Source: Thermomicrobium roseum DSM 5159 | Lineage (GTDB): Bacteria; Chloroflexota; Chloroflexia; Thermomicrobiales; Thermomicrobiaceae | NCBI RefSeq assembly: GCF_000021685.1 | Contig: NC_011961.1 | Span: 682,001 to 746,000 of the forward strand | Direction of reading: 5' to 3' | Length of the DNA stretch: 64,000 bases | Shown here: piece after piece, positions 1 through 9,469 of the stretch | Layout: each line of letters starts with the position of its first letter | How positions within the stretch are numbered: the stretch's first letter is position 1 | Position numbers and translations under genes: made by a program | Notes under the pieces: model-generated | The model's database searches: none | The model's input: the letters and a program-made list of their open reading frames with translations, nothing else | What the model was told of the DNA's origin: nothing

Positions 1-422
1 CAGGCCGTCGGAAAGCCGGCCACCGTCAACCACTCTTGCTGGGCGACCAGCGGATCGGCTGGTGTCCACTGGTAGAACAGGCGCACCGCCGGCTCCAGCC
101 CAGTGACTCCCGGCCGTCCCATCAGACGCACGATCCAATCGGCAGCAGTCGCCGGCTGATCGAAGCGGAGCCGCCACCACTGCCCATCCGGATCGATCGG
201 TTCCAGTCGAGCGGGGAGATCAGCTAGGCAGAGAGGCTCCGGGTGAGGCTGACGAGCGATAGAGCAGGTTGCGCGTTCGACCGCCACCGCCCATTCCACC
301 GCCTCCGCAAGTGTCGTCTCGTGCGCCTGCGCCCCGTCCAGCGAGCGCGGCGACCCGCCCAGGAGCAGAACCGGGATCAGGAGCCAGGCGAGCAGCCGGG
401 ACCGGATCGGCGTCCACCGCAT
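1..422 (-). CDS. Secreted subtilisin-like (S8) protein, N-terminal part
   Basis: The minus strand is open from an ATG at 422 to the window edge (about 140 codons, no stop), so only the N-terminus is present. It starts with two arginines and a hydrophobic stretch typical of a signal peptide (residues about 8-25). Near the cut edge it reads YQWTPADPLVAQQEW followed by LTVAGFPTAW, which resembles the 'NDPLFSQQW...INAPQAW' transition from propeptide to catalytic domain in subtilases. The catalytic Asp, His and Ser would lie outside the window. In-frame GTG codons just upstream of the ATG are alternative starts, and no strong ribosome site decides between them. It follows upp on the same strand after about 45 bases. 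Subtilase identity rests on this short motif alone. Confidence 0.55.
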   Translation of the reverse strand, partial: MRWTPIRSRLLAWLLIPVLLLGGSPRSLDGAQAHETTLAEAVEWAVAVERATCSIARQPHPEPLCLADLPARLEPIDPDGQWWRLRFDQPATAADWIVRLMGRPGVTGLEPAVRLFYQWTPADPLVAQQEWLTVAGFPTA

Positions 423-466
423 CAGCACCACCGCTCAACCGCTGTTGCCTCGACGCGCTCGGCCGC

Positions 467-1171
467 TCACTGCGTCCCGAACAGCCGGTCTCCAGCATCG
501 CCCAAACCAGGTACGATGAATCCCCGGTCGTCGAGGCGCTCGTCGAGTGCCGCCAGGTAGATCCGCACGTCGGGATCGGCCGAAAGCAGGTGCTGGACAC
601 CATAGGGCGCACCGATGATCCCGAGAAATGAGATCGGCCCGCTGTAGGTCTGCCGGAGGAGCTCCACCGTCGCCACGGCCGAACCTCCGGTCGCCAGCAT
701 CGGATCGACGATGACGACATGGCGGAGGACATCGAATCGCCCCGGAAGCTTCTTGTAATAGATGGTCGAGCGCAGCGTTTCCTCGTCGCGTCGCGCTCCC
801 ACCAGGTAGATCGGTGCAGCGGGGACCAGCTGGCGCACCGGTGCGAGCATGCCGAGTCCGGCCCGCAAGATCGCCAGCACGGCCAGTCCAGCCCGCAGCG
901 CTCCCCCGTCTGCTTCCTCGCCCGTCGGCGAGGGGACCCGGAACGTTTGCAACGGTTCCTCGCGCAGCGCTTCGTAGAGAAGAAACCGCGTCAGCTCGTG
1001 CAACACTCGCTCGAACTCGGCTGGCGGCGTGCGCTCGTCGCGCGCGACCGTGAGCAGCGCCGTCACTAACGGATGGTCGAGCACGCGCAACCGTGCTTGC
1101 CCCAGGACGTCCTCGCGCCGCGGCTGCGGGACGCCCCGCATCGGAGTTGGATGGACGAGTTGCTCAGCCAT
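467..1171 (-). CDS. upp: Uracil phosphoribosyltransferase
   Basis: A cytoplasmic pyrimidine-salvage enzyme making UMP from uracil and PRPP. The 234-residue product carries the PRPP-binding signature VDPMLATGGS at residues 155-164 and the uracil-binding C-terminal motif GFIVPGLGDAGD at 217-228, ending in the usual FGT. It is about 25 residues longer than typical Upp (about 209), the excess lying at the N-terminus. The ATG at 1171 is preferred over the farther upstream start at 1264 because GGGGAGA lies just upstream of it and the added residues are not family-like. The gene is divergent from the helicase operon starting at 1506. Confidence 0.95.
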   Translation of the reverse strand: MAEQLVHPTPMRGVPQPRREDVLGQARLRVLDHPLVTALLTVARDERTPPAEFERVLHELTRFLLYEALREEPLQTFRVPSPTGEEADGGALRAGLAVLAILRAGLGMLAPVRQLVPAAPIYLVGARRDEETLRSTIYYKKLPGRFDVLRHVVIVDPMLATGGSAVATVELLRQTYSGPISFLGIIGAPYGVQHLLSADPDVRIYLAALDERLDDRGFIVPGLGDAGDRLFGTQ

Positions 1172-1505
1172 GCGTGTCTCCCCTCTGTCGCCGGCACGAC
1201 CGATCCGCGTGCCGTCCGCTCCCCATCCATCGCCAGCCGCCAGCGGCCGGCTGCGCCACCTCATCCAGCTCGCTCGGCCATAGCCTCTTGAGGCTCCAGT
1301 ATAACGCGCTCAGCCGCCGGCGAGACAGCTCGCACCTCGATCGAGCGCGGCGTCATTTTCCCCCACGCTCAGCGGCTCGTCCTCGGCCGCCATCAGCCGA
1401 TGCCACATCGGCGGTTCCACACTCCCGTGCAGCCCTGGACACAGCCCCCGCGCTCGGCTACGATCGCGGTACGAGCAGTGCGTGCACGAGCGGGGGACAA
1501 CGCGC

Positions 1506-2480
1506 ATGGCGACTCGGCCAGTTCCAGAAGAACCGGCGGCCGCCATCCCTCCAGTGACCGCTGATCGCGAGGCGAGCGAGGCATTGCTCGACCAGGTCCA
1601 ACAGCGGGTCGAGAAGCTGCGGGACGAGCGCTTCGCCGGCGGCGATCCCGTCGTTTCTCCACGACCCGTCCGGCGCGTGGCCGAAGCACTGCGCGAGGGT
1701 GCGATCGCTGCACTGGCTGCCGAGCGTCTCGGTGCCCTCCTCCAGCTCGACGGCGCACTGCTCACGCCGGCCGAAGACCTGGCTCGCGACGAACTGGCTG
1801 CCGCCTATCGCGCGCTGGCCACCTGGGATCTCCGCAGCGCTGCCATGAGTCTCGCGCGCGCCGCGAGTTTCGCTCGTTTCGCTGATAACCAGCAGCGCAT
1901 CGCGCTCGGCTGGGCACTCTACCGGCTCGTCGAAGAGCTCCTCCGTCTCGTGCCTGGCCAGGCCAGAGAAAAAGCGCTGCCGAGCGTGCGTCTCGTCGAG
2001 GAACTCCTGCCCACGCTAGACCAACTGCCAGAAGCCGAACGTGCGTTCTACGCTCGCGAGGCCGAGCGCCTGGGCCAAGCCTGGAAGCAGGCCACGACCG
2101 ACGATCAGGCCTGGTGTGTTTGGGCCCTGTTCCGCGCTCGTGTGGCGCTGCTGCGGAACGAGGGGGCGGAAACCACGCTCGCCTGGCTGCTTCGCCTCGC
2201 CCAACGGGCCGGCATCACCAGCGGCCATGCGGACGATGGCCTCCTGACCCTGCTCCAGCGGGCGCAGGCCGTCTTCGCGCTGCTCCTCGACCCTCCCGAG
2301 GAGCAAGCAGCCGAACTCCACAAGCTGGCGGCCGAAGCCTGGCCGCGCGATCTCTACCGGGCAATCACTGCCGCCCTGACCGAGGCGTGGGGCGAGGACG
2401 CCATCGCGGCCACGCATCGTTTCGCGCTGGCCCTGTACGTTCCAGAATCCAGCCCGGCCGAGGAGTCGCCCGATGCCTGA
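1506..2480 (+). CDS. Hypothetical alpha-helical protein ahead of the nuclease-helicase
   Basis: A 324-residue protein of unrecognised family. It is rich in Ala, Leu, Glu and Arg, with predicted amphipathic helices along its length, no signal peptide and no obvious catalytic motif. The repeated 'ALAxxxRLGxLL', 'AFYAREAERLGQAW' and 'LAWLLRLAQRAG' helices suggest a helical scaffold, possibly TPR-like. The ATG at 1506 has GGGGGA about nine bases upstream; an in-frame GTG at 1482 is less likely. The last codons overlap the start of the nuclease-helicase by 8 bases, so the two are almost certainly translationally coupled and may act together. A partner or regulator of the helicase is inference from position only. 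Confidence 0.78.
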   Translation: MATRPVPEEPAAAIPPVTADREASEALLDQVQQRVEKLRDERFAGGDPVVSPRPVRRVAEALREGAIAALAAERLGALLQLDGALLTPAEDLARDELAAAYRALATWDLRSAAMSLARAASFARFADNQQRIALGWALYRLVEELLRLVPGQAREKALPSVRLVEELLPTLDQLPEAERAFYAREAERLGQAWKQATTDDQAWCVWALFRARVALLRNEGAETTLAWLLRLAQRAGITSGHADDGLLTLLQRAQAVFALLLDPPEEQAAELHKLAAEAWPRDLYRAITAALTEAWGEDAIAATHRFALALYVPESSPAEESPDA

Positions 2481-5400
2481 CCACGTGGAATCCGCCAGCG
2501 ACCGCGCACTCCGCGCCTGGCGAGAACTCGCCGCCAACCCTGGAATCCCACAGTGGCTCGACGTGCCCGTCTTAGTCAAACCAGCTCCCCGCCGCGACGA
2601 GCGGCGCAAGCTCGTCCTGCACGCGACCACCGAGGACGATCGTCCCCTGGGCTACTGCACTGTCTACACCAATGAGTGGTACCCGGGCTGTCCAAACCCC
2701 AACCCGTTCTCGCACTACTTCCCGGTACTCGCGCATGTCCTCGAGGCACGTGCCCGACGCGGCATCGCGACACCGCTCCGCTTGCAAGTGCTCCGAGCGG
2801 TCGCCGCCATCACCGCAAGCGGCTGGCGACAAGTCATCCTCCTCAAGTTCATCGTCGCACCAGAGTACACGGTGACGGGCAGCCTGGTCGAGCAACTCTA
2901 TCAGTGCCCGCTCCAGGTGTTCTTCGAGCGCTTCCTCGGCCTGCCGCGCGACTTCCGCGAGCGCGAGCCGCAGCCGAGCGACATCCGCGGTCGCGCCATC
3001 CACGCTGGCTACCGTCGCGCGCTGGTGACCTTCGCCTCCACCGGTGACCGCCAGCTGGCCGCTGCCGAGTACCGAGCCGCTGTCTGGGCCGAGTGGACGC
3101 GCACGATCCAGACGCTGCTCGCCGCCAAAGAGACGAAAGACGGTCTTCCGCCCAAGGATCTGCGCCTCTCTTTCGAGGCAGCGAACTCCATCCTCGATCA
3201 GGTCGAGAGGACACTCGATCCGGCTGCCGAACCCTTCGAGCTCTACCTCGAGCGGCTCTTCTACTCCCCCACGAGAGGGCTCTCCGGCCGCGCTGACCGC
3301 GTCGAGGTTCCCCTCCACCCAACTGCCTCGCCACTGCGGATCGCCGAGGTCAAGACGCGCTCTTTCCACGCCGAGCGCGACCCGCTCACCGGCGAGAGCG
3401 TACCGGGCGGCTTGCAAGCCCTGGCCTACCGCGAAGTCTTGCAGAGCGTCGGGTTCCCGTCCGTCGATGCCGTGGTGGAACTGGTAGACGAAAAACGGCT
3501 CTCCGCCGTGCCGCTCGAGCAGCATCCGCTGGTACGGCGACTCCGCCTGGATCTCTCCCGCCGGGACGAGCGCCTCGTCGATCTCATCGCCCAAGCCCGC
3601 AACGTCTTCTATTGCATCGCCAGCGGTCTCTTCACCGGCTACGATCGCTACCGGCTCCATGGAGCTACCGAGAACTGGCGCCTGCCGAAGATCATCGGTC
3701 AATTCGACTTGCTCAGTGAAGTGCCTCCCTGTAAGCCGTGTGTCGCCCGTTCGCGCCGAGTCTGTGCGCAAGCGCGAGAACCGGACGGGAAGCCACTGAG
3801 TGGTCTCTTCCGCTACGCTCCCCCGGCGCTCTTCTCCTATTGGGCCTGGTTCCATCGCCAGCTCAAGGCCGAGGAGCATGCCGAGCGCGAGCGCTTCTTC
3901 CACCTCACCCAGACGCCCGCGCCGCTCCTCGAGCAGGAAGGGATCACGTTGAGCGAGCTGCGCTTCCGCCAGCAGGACGGGCAACGCGTCACCTTCGAAC
4001 GCCCTGGGCGCCGGCTCGACACCCGGATCCGCGAGGACGATACGGTCCTGATCACGCCGCAATGGCCGGACGGGCTCCGCGAGCGCATCCCCCGCCCGGG
4101 TGAGCTCTTCTCGGTGGAGGGGACCGTCGTGGCGCTCGGCGAGTACGAGATCACCGTCGAGTTGCGTGATCGGGTACCGCTGACACCCGATGGACACGAC
4201 CCTCTCTACCGGATCGATCAGCTCACCGGCTGGGACATGCGCGCCTGGCAACTCGAAGGACTGGCCGATTTCTTCGTCTCCTCGATGACCGCAGCATCAG
4301 CCCGGGGCCGAGAAATCGACTGGCGGGAACTTCCGGCGCTCACACAGACTGTCCTCGGTCTCCGCCCGCCGAGCCTACCCCAGACCGCGTCGACGCTTCC
4401 CGGCTGGCTCGCCGGCGGACTCAACCAGTCGCAACGCCGGGCACTGGCCGCGGCACTCGCGCTCCAGCCGGGTGACCTCTTGCTCGTCCAAGGGCCACCG
4501 GGTACCGGCAAAACGGCACTCATCGCCGCGATCGTGCGTGGTCTCCTCGCCCGCGCGCTGCTCGATCCGGCACGACCCGCCGGCCGCCGTCCCGTCCTCG
4601 TCCTCACCAACACGCACCGGGCAGCCAACGAGGTGGTACGCAAGGTGCGGCAGGACGTACCCGAAGTTCTCCCCTTCCTCGTCCGCGTCGGCAGCGAGCG
4701 CGAGGACATGGAAGAGGAAGTTGCTGCCCAGACACTGGTCGCCCGCAGCGGGCTCTCCGCCCGCGTGCGCCGCCAGCCACCGGACAACGACGAAGCGGCG
4801 ATCCAACGGTTGCTCGCCTCCAGCCGCCGGGCGCGCACGATCCGCGAGCATGCTGCTGTCTTCGTCGCCACGCTGGGTGCCGCCGACGCAGCCGAGCTGC
4901 GCGGACTGACCTTCGAGACCGTCATCGTCGACGAGGCTGGACAAGCCACCGAGCCAGCGTTCCTCCAGGCGCTGCGGCGCCTTCCCTTCGGCTATGCCGG
5001 GCGGCTCATCCTCGTCGGCGACGAGAATCAGTTGCCGCCGGTGGTGACCACGTCCGAGTCACCAGCGACGTGGCCCGACGTGGAACGGCTCGGCATCCAA
5101 CCGGGCGATAGCTTGCGCACCTCCGCCTTCGAACGCCTGCATCGTCGCTATCCCGCTGCCTGTATCCGGCTGACCGAGCAATACCGGATGAATGACCCGA
5201 TCTGCGACCTGGTGAGTCACGTCTTCTACCAGGACGAGCTGCGTCCAGCCGATCGGCGGATCGCCGACCGCCGCCTGGCGCACTGGTTAGACGAGCTCGG
5301 CGTGCCGATCCCTTCAGGGATCATCGGCCAGAGCCCACCGGTCGTCTACCTCGACACGAGCGATGACCCACTCGCTCGCGACAGCGGCGCCGTCTTCTCG

Positions 5401-5922
5401 GCCGACGACGAGGGACGGACGAACCAGCGCGAAGCCGAACTGATCGCTGCCGTGCTCGCTGAGTTTCTCCGCGACCTGCCCGAGTCGGCCCACCAGACTA
5501 TCATCGATCAGATCGGCGTCATCTCGCCATACCGGCGCCAGAACACGCTCATCCGCCAAGAGCTCGCCCGCGCTCACCCAGCGCTCGCGCGCCTGCGCGT
5601 CGACACGGTCGATCGCTTTCAGGGAGGCGAGCGCGAGATCATCATCGTCAGCTTGGTCAACAGCAACCCAGCGGGCGAGATCGGTTCGCTCCACGCCGAG
5701 TGGCGCCGGCTCAACGTCGCGCTGAGCCGCGCCCGCAGCCTGCTCGTCTTCGTCGGCGATCGCCGCACCTTCACGGCTCCAGCCAAGAACGACAGCGAAC
5801 ACGAGGCCCGCGAGCGCTTCCGTGCGGTCTTCGAGCGGATCGAGCACCTGGCTGCTCGCGGCGACGCACGCATCCTCCCGACACGCGATCGCTTCACTGC
5901 GGGGCGACGAGATGACCGCTGA
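2473..5922 (+). CDS. Dna2-like fusion of Fe-S PD-(D/E)XK nuclease and SF1 helicase
   Basis: An 1149-residue DNA-processing enzyme. The N-terminal half is a Cas4/AddB-type nuclease: a first Cys at about residue 145 (YQCPLQVFFERFL), the core GRADRV...IAEVKT with the catalytic Glu and Lys near residues 275-295, and a Cys cluster at about 420, 423 and 431 (CxxCx7C). This matches the four-cysteine iron-sulfur layout of Dna2, AddB and Cas4. The C-terminal half is an SF1B helicase of the Upf1/Dna2 type: Walker A GPPGTGKT at 674-681, DEAGQA from 820, then GDENQLPPV, EQYRMNDPI, VISPYRRQN, VDRFQGGERE and NVALSRARSLL. All motifs look intact. It overlaps its neighbours on both sides, forming a three-gene operon. 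Known relatives resect or process DNA ends; a role in repair or phage defence here is inferred. Confidence 0.95.
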   Translation: MPDHVESASDRALRAWRELAANPGIPQWLDVPVLVKPAPRRDERRKLVLHATTEDDRPLGYCTVYTNEWYPGCPNPNPFSHYFPVLAHVLEARARRGIATPLRLQVLRAVAAITASGWRQVILLKFIVAPEYTVTGSLVEQLYQCPLQVFFERFLGLPRDFREREPQPSDIRGRAIHAGYRRALVTFASTGDRQLAAAEYRAAVWAEWTRTIQTLLAAKETKDGLPPKDLRLSFEAANSILDQVERTLDPAAEPFELYLERLFYSPTRGLSGRADRVEVPLHPTASPLRIAEVKTRSFHAERDPLTGESVPGGLQALAYREVLQSVGFPSVDAVVELVDEKRLSAVPLEQHPLVRRLRLDLSRRDERLVDLIAQARNVFYCIASGLFTGYDRYRLHGATENWRLPKIIGQFDLLSEVPPCKPCVARSRRVCAQAREPDGKPLSGLFRYAPPALFSYWAWFHRQLKAEEHAERERFFHLTQTPAPLLEQEGITLSELRFRQQDGQRVTFERPGRRLDTRIREDDTVLITPQWPDGLRERIPRPGELFSVEGTVVALGEYEITVELRDRVPLTPDGHDPLYRIDQLTGWDMRAWQLEGLADFFVSSMTAASARGREIDWRELPALTQTVLGLRPPSLPQTASTLPGWLAGGLNQSQRRALAAALALQPGDLLLVQGPPGTGKTALIAAIVRGLLARALLDPARPAGRRPVLVLTNTHRAANEVVRKVRQDVPEVLPFLVRVGSEREDMEEEVAAQTLVARSGLSARVRRQPPDNDEAAIQRLLASSRRARTIREHAAVFVATLGAADAAELRGLTFETVIVDEAGQATEPAFLQALRRLPFGYAGRLILVGDENQLPPVVTTSESPATWPDVERLGIQPGDSLRTSAFERLHRRYPAACIRLTEQYRMNDPICDLVSHVFYQDELRPADRRIADRRLAHWLDELGVPIPSGIIGQSPPVVYLDTSDDPLARDSGAVFSADDEGRTNQREAELIAAVLAEFLRDLPESAHQTIIDQIGVISPYRRQNTLIRQELARAHPALARLRVDTVDRFQGGEREIIIVSLVNSNPAGEIGSLHAEWRRLNVALSRARSLLVFVGDRRTFTAPAKNDSEHEARERFRAVFERIEHLAARGDARILPTRDRFTAGRRDDR

Positions 5923-6526
5923 ACGCCTGGTCATCGACCTGACGGCGCTGGCCGCGCGACTCGCTCGCCTCGGGGAGAACGGCATCGCCTGCATCCACCA
6001 GGCGGAACTGGGCGATCCGGAGGCCCTACCGGGCGGTGTCCTGCGTCTGCTCGGCGACCTCGGGTTGCTCGACTCCCCCCGCACCCGGATCCCGCCCTGT
6101 CAGGAGCACGATTGCCCCCTGATACCCTCCTGCCCGTACGTCACCGACTTCGCTCGCGATGCATCGTCGTCGCGGAGTGACCGTCCCAAGAGCGGTCGCA
6201 AATTCCAGGCGAATGAGCTGACCCGCCAGCTCGTCGCTGACCCCGAACTTCTCGCGCGCTTCCTGCCGAGCCATCCGATCGCCCAGTGGCTCGCCGCGCG
6301 CTTCGCTGAGTGTCCGGATTGGACCGTCTTCACCCTCGCCGAGGCCTGGCTCGAGGCAGCGCTCGCCGATCAGGAGCCAGCTGGTACCCCGGCCCAACCG
6401 CGTCCGACCGACTTCGCGGGCACGCGGCGGGAGCTCGCGGCTTGCGTCGCGCTTCTCGTCGGCCTCGGCTGGCTGGCCTGGGAGAACGAAGGACGCAATC
6501 TGCGCCTCGTCCAGCGCTGGTGGTAA
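5912..6526 (+). CDS. Hypothetical Cys-containing protein, third gene of the nuclease-helicase operon
   Basis: A 204-residue protein I do not recognise. The ATG at 5912 overlaps the helicase stop by 11 bases and has GGGGCGA upstream, so it is the last member of the operon. It has a Cys cluster CQEHDCPLIPSCPY at about residues 62-75 that could bind zinc. Helical segments follow, with a tryptophan-rich C-terminus (LGWLAWENEGRNLRLVQRWW) that could be a winged-helix-like fold. There is no signal peptide or membrane segment. Its coupling to the nuclease-helicase suggests an accessory or DNA-binding subunit, but no catalytic function can be named. Confidence 0.8.
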   Translation: MTAERLVIDLTALAARLARLGENGIACIHQAELGDPEALPGGVLRLLGDLGLLDSPRTRIPPCQEHDCPLIPSCPYVTDFARDASSSRSDRPKSGRKFQANELTRQLVADPELLARFLPSHPIAQWLAARFAECPDWTVFTLAEAWLEAALADQEPAGTPAQPRPTDFAGTRRELAACVALLVGLGWLAWENEGRNLRLVQRWW

Positions 6527-6652
6527 GAAATCGCAGCACTCAGGCTGCACAAATGTCCTCTTCATCGTTGTCATACCGCACGAGACCGACGGCAATCTGG
6601 GTTTCTTGTGATCCGATCAGATATCATCACGCACAACGCACACCCGTTTCGG

Positions 6653-6681
6653 TTGCTGATACTCGATCAGCCCGCTATCAT
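6653..6681 (+). promoter_or_regulatory. Probable sigma70-type promoter of the peptide ABC operon
   Basis: TTGCTG (6653-6658), a 17-base spacer and TATCAT (6676-6681) form a good housekeeping promoter about 48 bases ahead of the solute-binding-protein start. A short inverted repeat, CTGAT/ATCAG, lies between the elements and could be an operator. No such promoter is visible just before the permease genes, which fits one transcript for the cluster. Confidence 0.6.
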
Positions 6682-6728
6682 GGCTGACTCGGTACAGGTT
6701 GTTGAGGGTGCGTGAAGGGATGCGAGAC

Positions 6729-8402
6729 ATGCACGAGAACCAACGGATGACGCGGCGTAACGTCTTGCGGTTGGTCGCGCTCGGAGCCGTCGCCGCGAGC
6801 ACGAGCGGACTCCTCGCCGCGTGCCGCGTTGGTCAGGCCACACCGACACCGAGCGAGGGTGCGCCCATCGCGTCGCCAGCACCTGGGACTCCGCCAACGG
6901 GCCCAGCCAAGACGACGATCGTGGTCGGTCTTCAAGCCGAGCCGGTCACGCTCGATCCGCACCAGGTCACGGACTACAACACGGGTCGCGCGGTCGATCC
7001 CATGTTCGAGCGGCTGGTGCGCTTCAAGGACGAGAGCACCGAACTCGAGCCGGGTCTTGCCGAGAAGTGGGACGTCAGCAGCGATGGCCTGACGTATCGC
7101 TTCTCGCTGCGCTCCGGCATCACCTTTCACGACGGAACACCGTTCGATGCCGATGCGGTCGTTTTCAGCATCCTCCGGCAGATCGATCCCAACCATCCCT
7201 ACCACGATACCGGCGAGTTCGCCTATGCAGAGTTCACCTTCGGGAAGGTGCAGTCGGTCAAAGCTGTCGACCCGCAGACGGTCGAGATCGTGTTGAAAGA
7301 GCCCTATGCGCCGTTCTTGTCCAATGTCGCCATCCACGCAGCGTCGATCGTCAGCCCGGCCGCCGTGCAGAAGTACGGTCGAGACTTCTCGAAGAACCCG
7401 GTCGGTACCGGGCCCTTCCGTTTCGTCGAGTGGAAGCCCGGAGTCGAGGTCATCCTGGAGCGCAACCCCAACTGGTGGGGTGGGCAACCGCAGGTCGAGC
7501 GCTTGATCTTCCGACCGATCATCGAGGATCGGGCTCGCCTCACGGAGTTCGAAGCCGGCTCGATCGACTTCATCGTGAACATTCCGCCGGACGACCTGCC
7601 TCGTCTCAAACAGTCACCGAATGTGACGGTACTCGAGCAACCGGGCATGCACGTCTGGTACATCGTCTTCAACTGCCGTCGCGAGCCGTTCAACAAGAAG
7701 GAAGTCCGCCAGGCGGTCAACTACGCCATCAATAAAGAAGCCATCGTGAACGAGCTGCTCAAGGGGACCGGTGTCTTGGCCAAAGGACCGTTGCCGCCGG
7801 TTGTCTGGGGCTACACCGACGCTGTGCCGGACTATCGGTACGATCCAGCCAAGGCGAAGGAGCTCCTGGCCCAAGCCGGTTATCCCAATGGCTTCAAGGT
7901 AACGTTCTGGGTCCCCGAATCGGGTTCCGGTATGCAGCAACCCAAAGCGATGGGTGCTGCGATCCAAGCGGACCTCCGCGCAGTCGGAATCGAGGCCGAG
8001 ATCCAGACCTTCGAGTGGGGCACGTATCTCGACAAGGTACTGGGAAACCCGGACGAACTCCCTGAAATGTTCGAGATGTCCTGGATCGGCGACAACGGTG
8101 ATCCTGACAACTTCCTGTTCATTCTCCTGAGCGGCGATGCCTGGCCGCCGAACGGCTTCAACATGGGCTATTACAAGAACGAGCAGGTCGACGAGCTCCT
8201 GCGGCAGGCACAGCGTCTCAACGATCGCGCCAAGCGCGAGCAGTTGTATCAACAGGCGCTCAAGCTGCTCGTCGAGGATGCTCCGTGGGCCTGGATCGAC
8301 CACGAGACGCAAATCGTGGCGATGAAGAAGTTCATCCAGGGCTTCAAGCTGCATCCGACCGGCGTGTTCCGGTTCCAGAACGTGACTCTGGCGAGCAGCT
8401 GA
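6729..8402 (+). CDS. Peptide/oligopeptide-type ABC transporter solute-binding lipoprotein (family 5)
   Basis: The extracytoplasmic ligand-binding component of a Dpp/Opp-type importer, 557 residues as expected for the family. The N-terminus has a twin-arginine motif (MTRRNVLRLVALGA), a hydrophobic segment and the lipobox LLAAC at about residue 33, so it is probably exported by Tat and lipid-anchored outside the membrane. A Thr/Pro/Ala linker follows. The family signature near 'GLAEKWDVSSDGLTYRFSLR' and 'GITFHDGTPFDADAV' is clear. The start at 6729 gives the best distance from GAAGGGA; an in-frame ATG at 6720 is too close to it. Two permease genes follow in the same direction. The ligand cannot be read from sequence. 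Confidence 0.93.
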   Translation: MHENQRMTRRNVLRLVALGAVAASTSGLLAACRVGQATPTPSEGAPIASPAPGTPPTGPAKTTIVVGLQAEPVTLDPHQVTDYNTGRAVDPMFERLVRFKDESTELEPGLAEKWDVSSDGLTYRFSLRSGITFHDGTPFDADAVVFSILRQIDPNHPYHDTGEFAYAEFTFGKVQSVKAVDPQTVEIVLKEPYAPFLSNVAIHAASIVSPAAVQKYGRDFSKNPVGTGPFRFVEWKPGVEVILERNPNWWGGQPQVERLIFRPIIEDRARLTEFEAGSIDFIVNIPPDDLPRLKQSPNVTVLEQPGMHVWYIVFNCRREPFNKKEVRQAVNYAINKEAIVNELLKGTGVLAKGPLPPVVWGYTDAVPDYRYDPAKAKELLAQAGYPNGFKVTFWVPESGSGMQQPKAMGAAIQADLRAVGIEAEIQTFEWGTYLDKVLGNPDELPEMFEMSWIGDNGDPDNFLFILLSGDAWPPNGFNMGYYKNEQVDELLRQAQRLNDRAKREQLYQQALKLLVEDAPWAWIDHETQIVAMKKFIQGFKLHPTGVFRFQNVTLASS

Positions 8403-8512
8403 CGGGGGATAATCGACGCTGTGCTGCTTCTGTGCAGGCTTCATCGAACAGCTCGGGGTGGGGCAGGTCGGCGCTCACCACGAGCCGACCCGCGTGAGAG
8501 GGCGAAGGCGGC

Positions 8513-9457
8513 ATGGTCGCGTTTCTGATCCGTCGCATCCTCGGACTCGTCCTGGTCTGGCTGGGTGTGACGATCCTGGTTTTCTCCATCATGCACCTTG
8601 CACCCGGCGATCCAGCCATGATCATTCTCGGGCCGAAGGCGACGGCGGAATCGCTGGCTCGCCTCCGTCATGAACTGGGACTCGACCAACCGCTGCCGGT
8701 CCAGTACCTGCGCTGGCTCGGAAACGTCCTGCAAGGCGACTTCGGACGATCCCTCCAGCTCAAGCGGGACGTCTCCGAGTTGCTCTGGACGCGTTTTCGA
8801 GCCACCGCTCTGCTCGCGACAGCAGCGACCGTGATCGCTGTCGCGATCGGCTTGACCGCTGGTGTTGTCTCGGCGACCCGGCAATACAGCGTCTGGGACC
8901 GTGCGGCGATGCTCTTGGCCTTGCTCGGTTTCTGCCTTCCCGTCTTCTGGCTCGGTTTGATCCTGCAGATTGGACTGGCCTATCGGCTGCCGGTCTTCCC
9001 GGTCTCTGGGATGAATGCGCCGGGCCAGTCCGGGTTCCTCGATACGCTCCATCATCTCGTCCTTCCGGCAGTCACGCTGGGTATCGGCCCTGCTGCCGTG
9101 ATCGCCCGAATGACCCGCTCGAGCGTGCTCGAGGTCATCCGACAGGACTTTGTCCGGACGGCGCGCGCGAAGGGACTGGCCGAGCGTGTCGTGATCCTTC
9201 GGCATGTCCTTCGCAACGCGCTCATCCCGGTCCTGACCATCGTCGGTCTCCAGGTCGGCTACCTCTTTGGTGGCGCGGTGCTCGTCGAGATGGTCTTCTC
9301 GTGGCCCGGCCTCGGACTTCTCATGGTCAACGGCATCCTGGCGCGCGACTTTCCGGTTGTCCAGGGTGCAGTGCTGGTCGTGGCGACGACGTACGTGCTC
9401 GTCAATCTTCTGGTCGACGTGCTGTACACACTCGTTGATCCGCGCGTCCGAACGTGA
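8513..9457 (+). CDS. ABC transporter permease, DppB type
   Basis: An inner-membrane permease of 314 residues with six predicted helices. The opening IRRILGLVLVWLGVTILVF followed by MHLAPGDPA is characteristic of DppB/OppB. The cytoplasmic EAA loop is visible near 'QDFVRTARAKGLAERVVILRHVLRNALIPV', the contact site for the ATPase subunits. It sits 110 bases after the binding-protein gene, with a purine-rich ribosome site before ATG 8513, and 12 bases before the DppC-type gene. It pairs with the DppC-like subunit to form the channel. Confidence 0.93.
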   Translation: MVAFLIRRILGLVLVWLGVTILVFSIMHLAPGDPAMIILGPKATAESLARLRHELGLDQPLPVQYLRWLGNVLQGDFGRSLQLKRDVSELLWTRFRATALLATAATVIAVAIGLTAGVVSATRQYSVWDRAAMLLALLGFCLPVFWLGLILQIGLAYRLPVFPVSGMNAPGQSGFLDTLHHLVLPAVTLGIGPAAVIARMTRSSVLEVIRQDFVRTARAKGLAERVVILRHVLRNALIPVLTIVGLQVGYLFGGAVLVEMVFSWPGLGLLMVNGILARDFPVVQGAVLVVATTYVLVNLLVDVLYTLVDPRVRT

Positions 9458-9469
9458 GAGCGTGGAACG

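Noticed and set aside
1506..2480. Possible TPR protein identity for the helical gene
   Set aside because: Helices are evident but no regular 34-residue repeat could be aligned, so no family is assigned.
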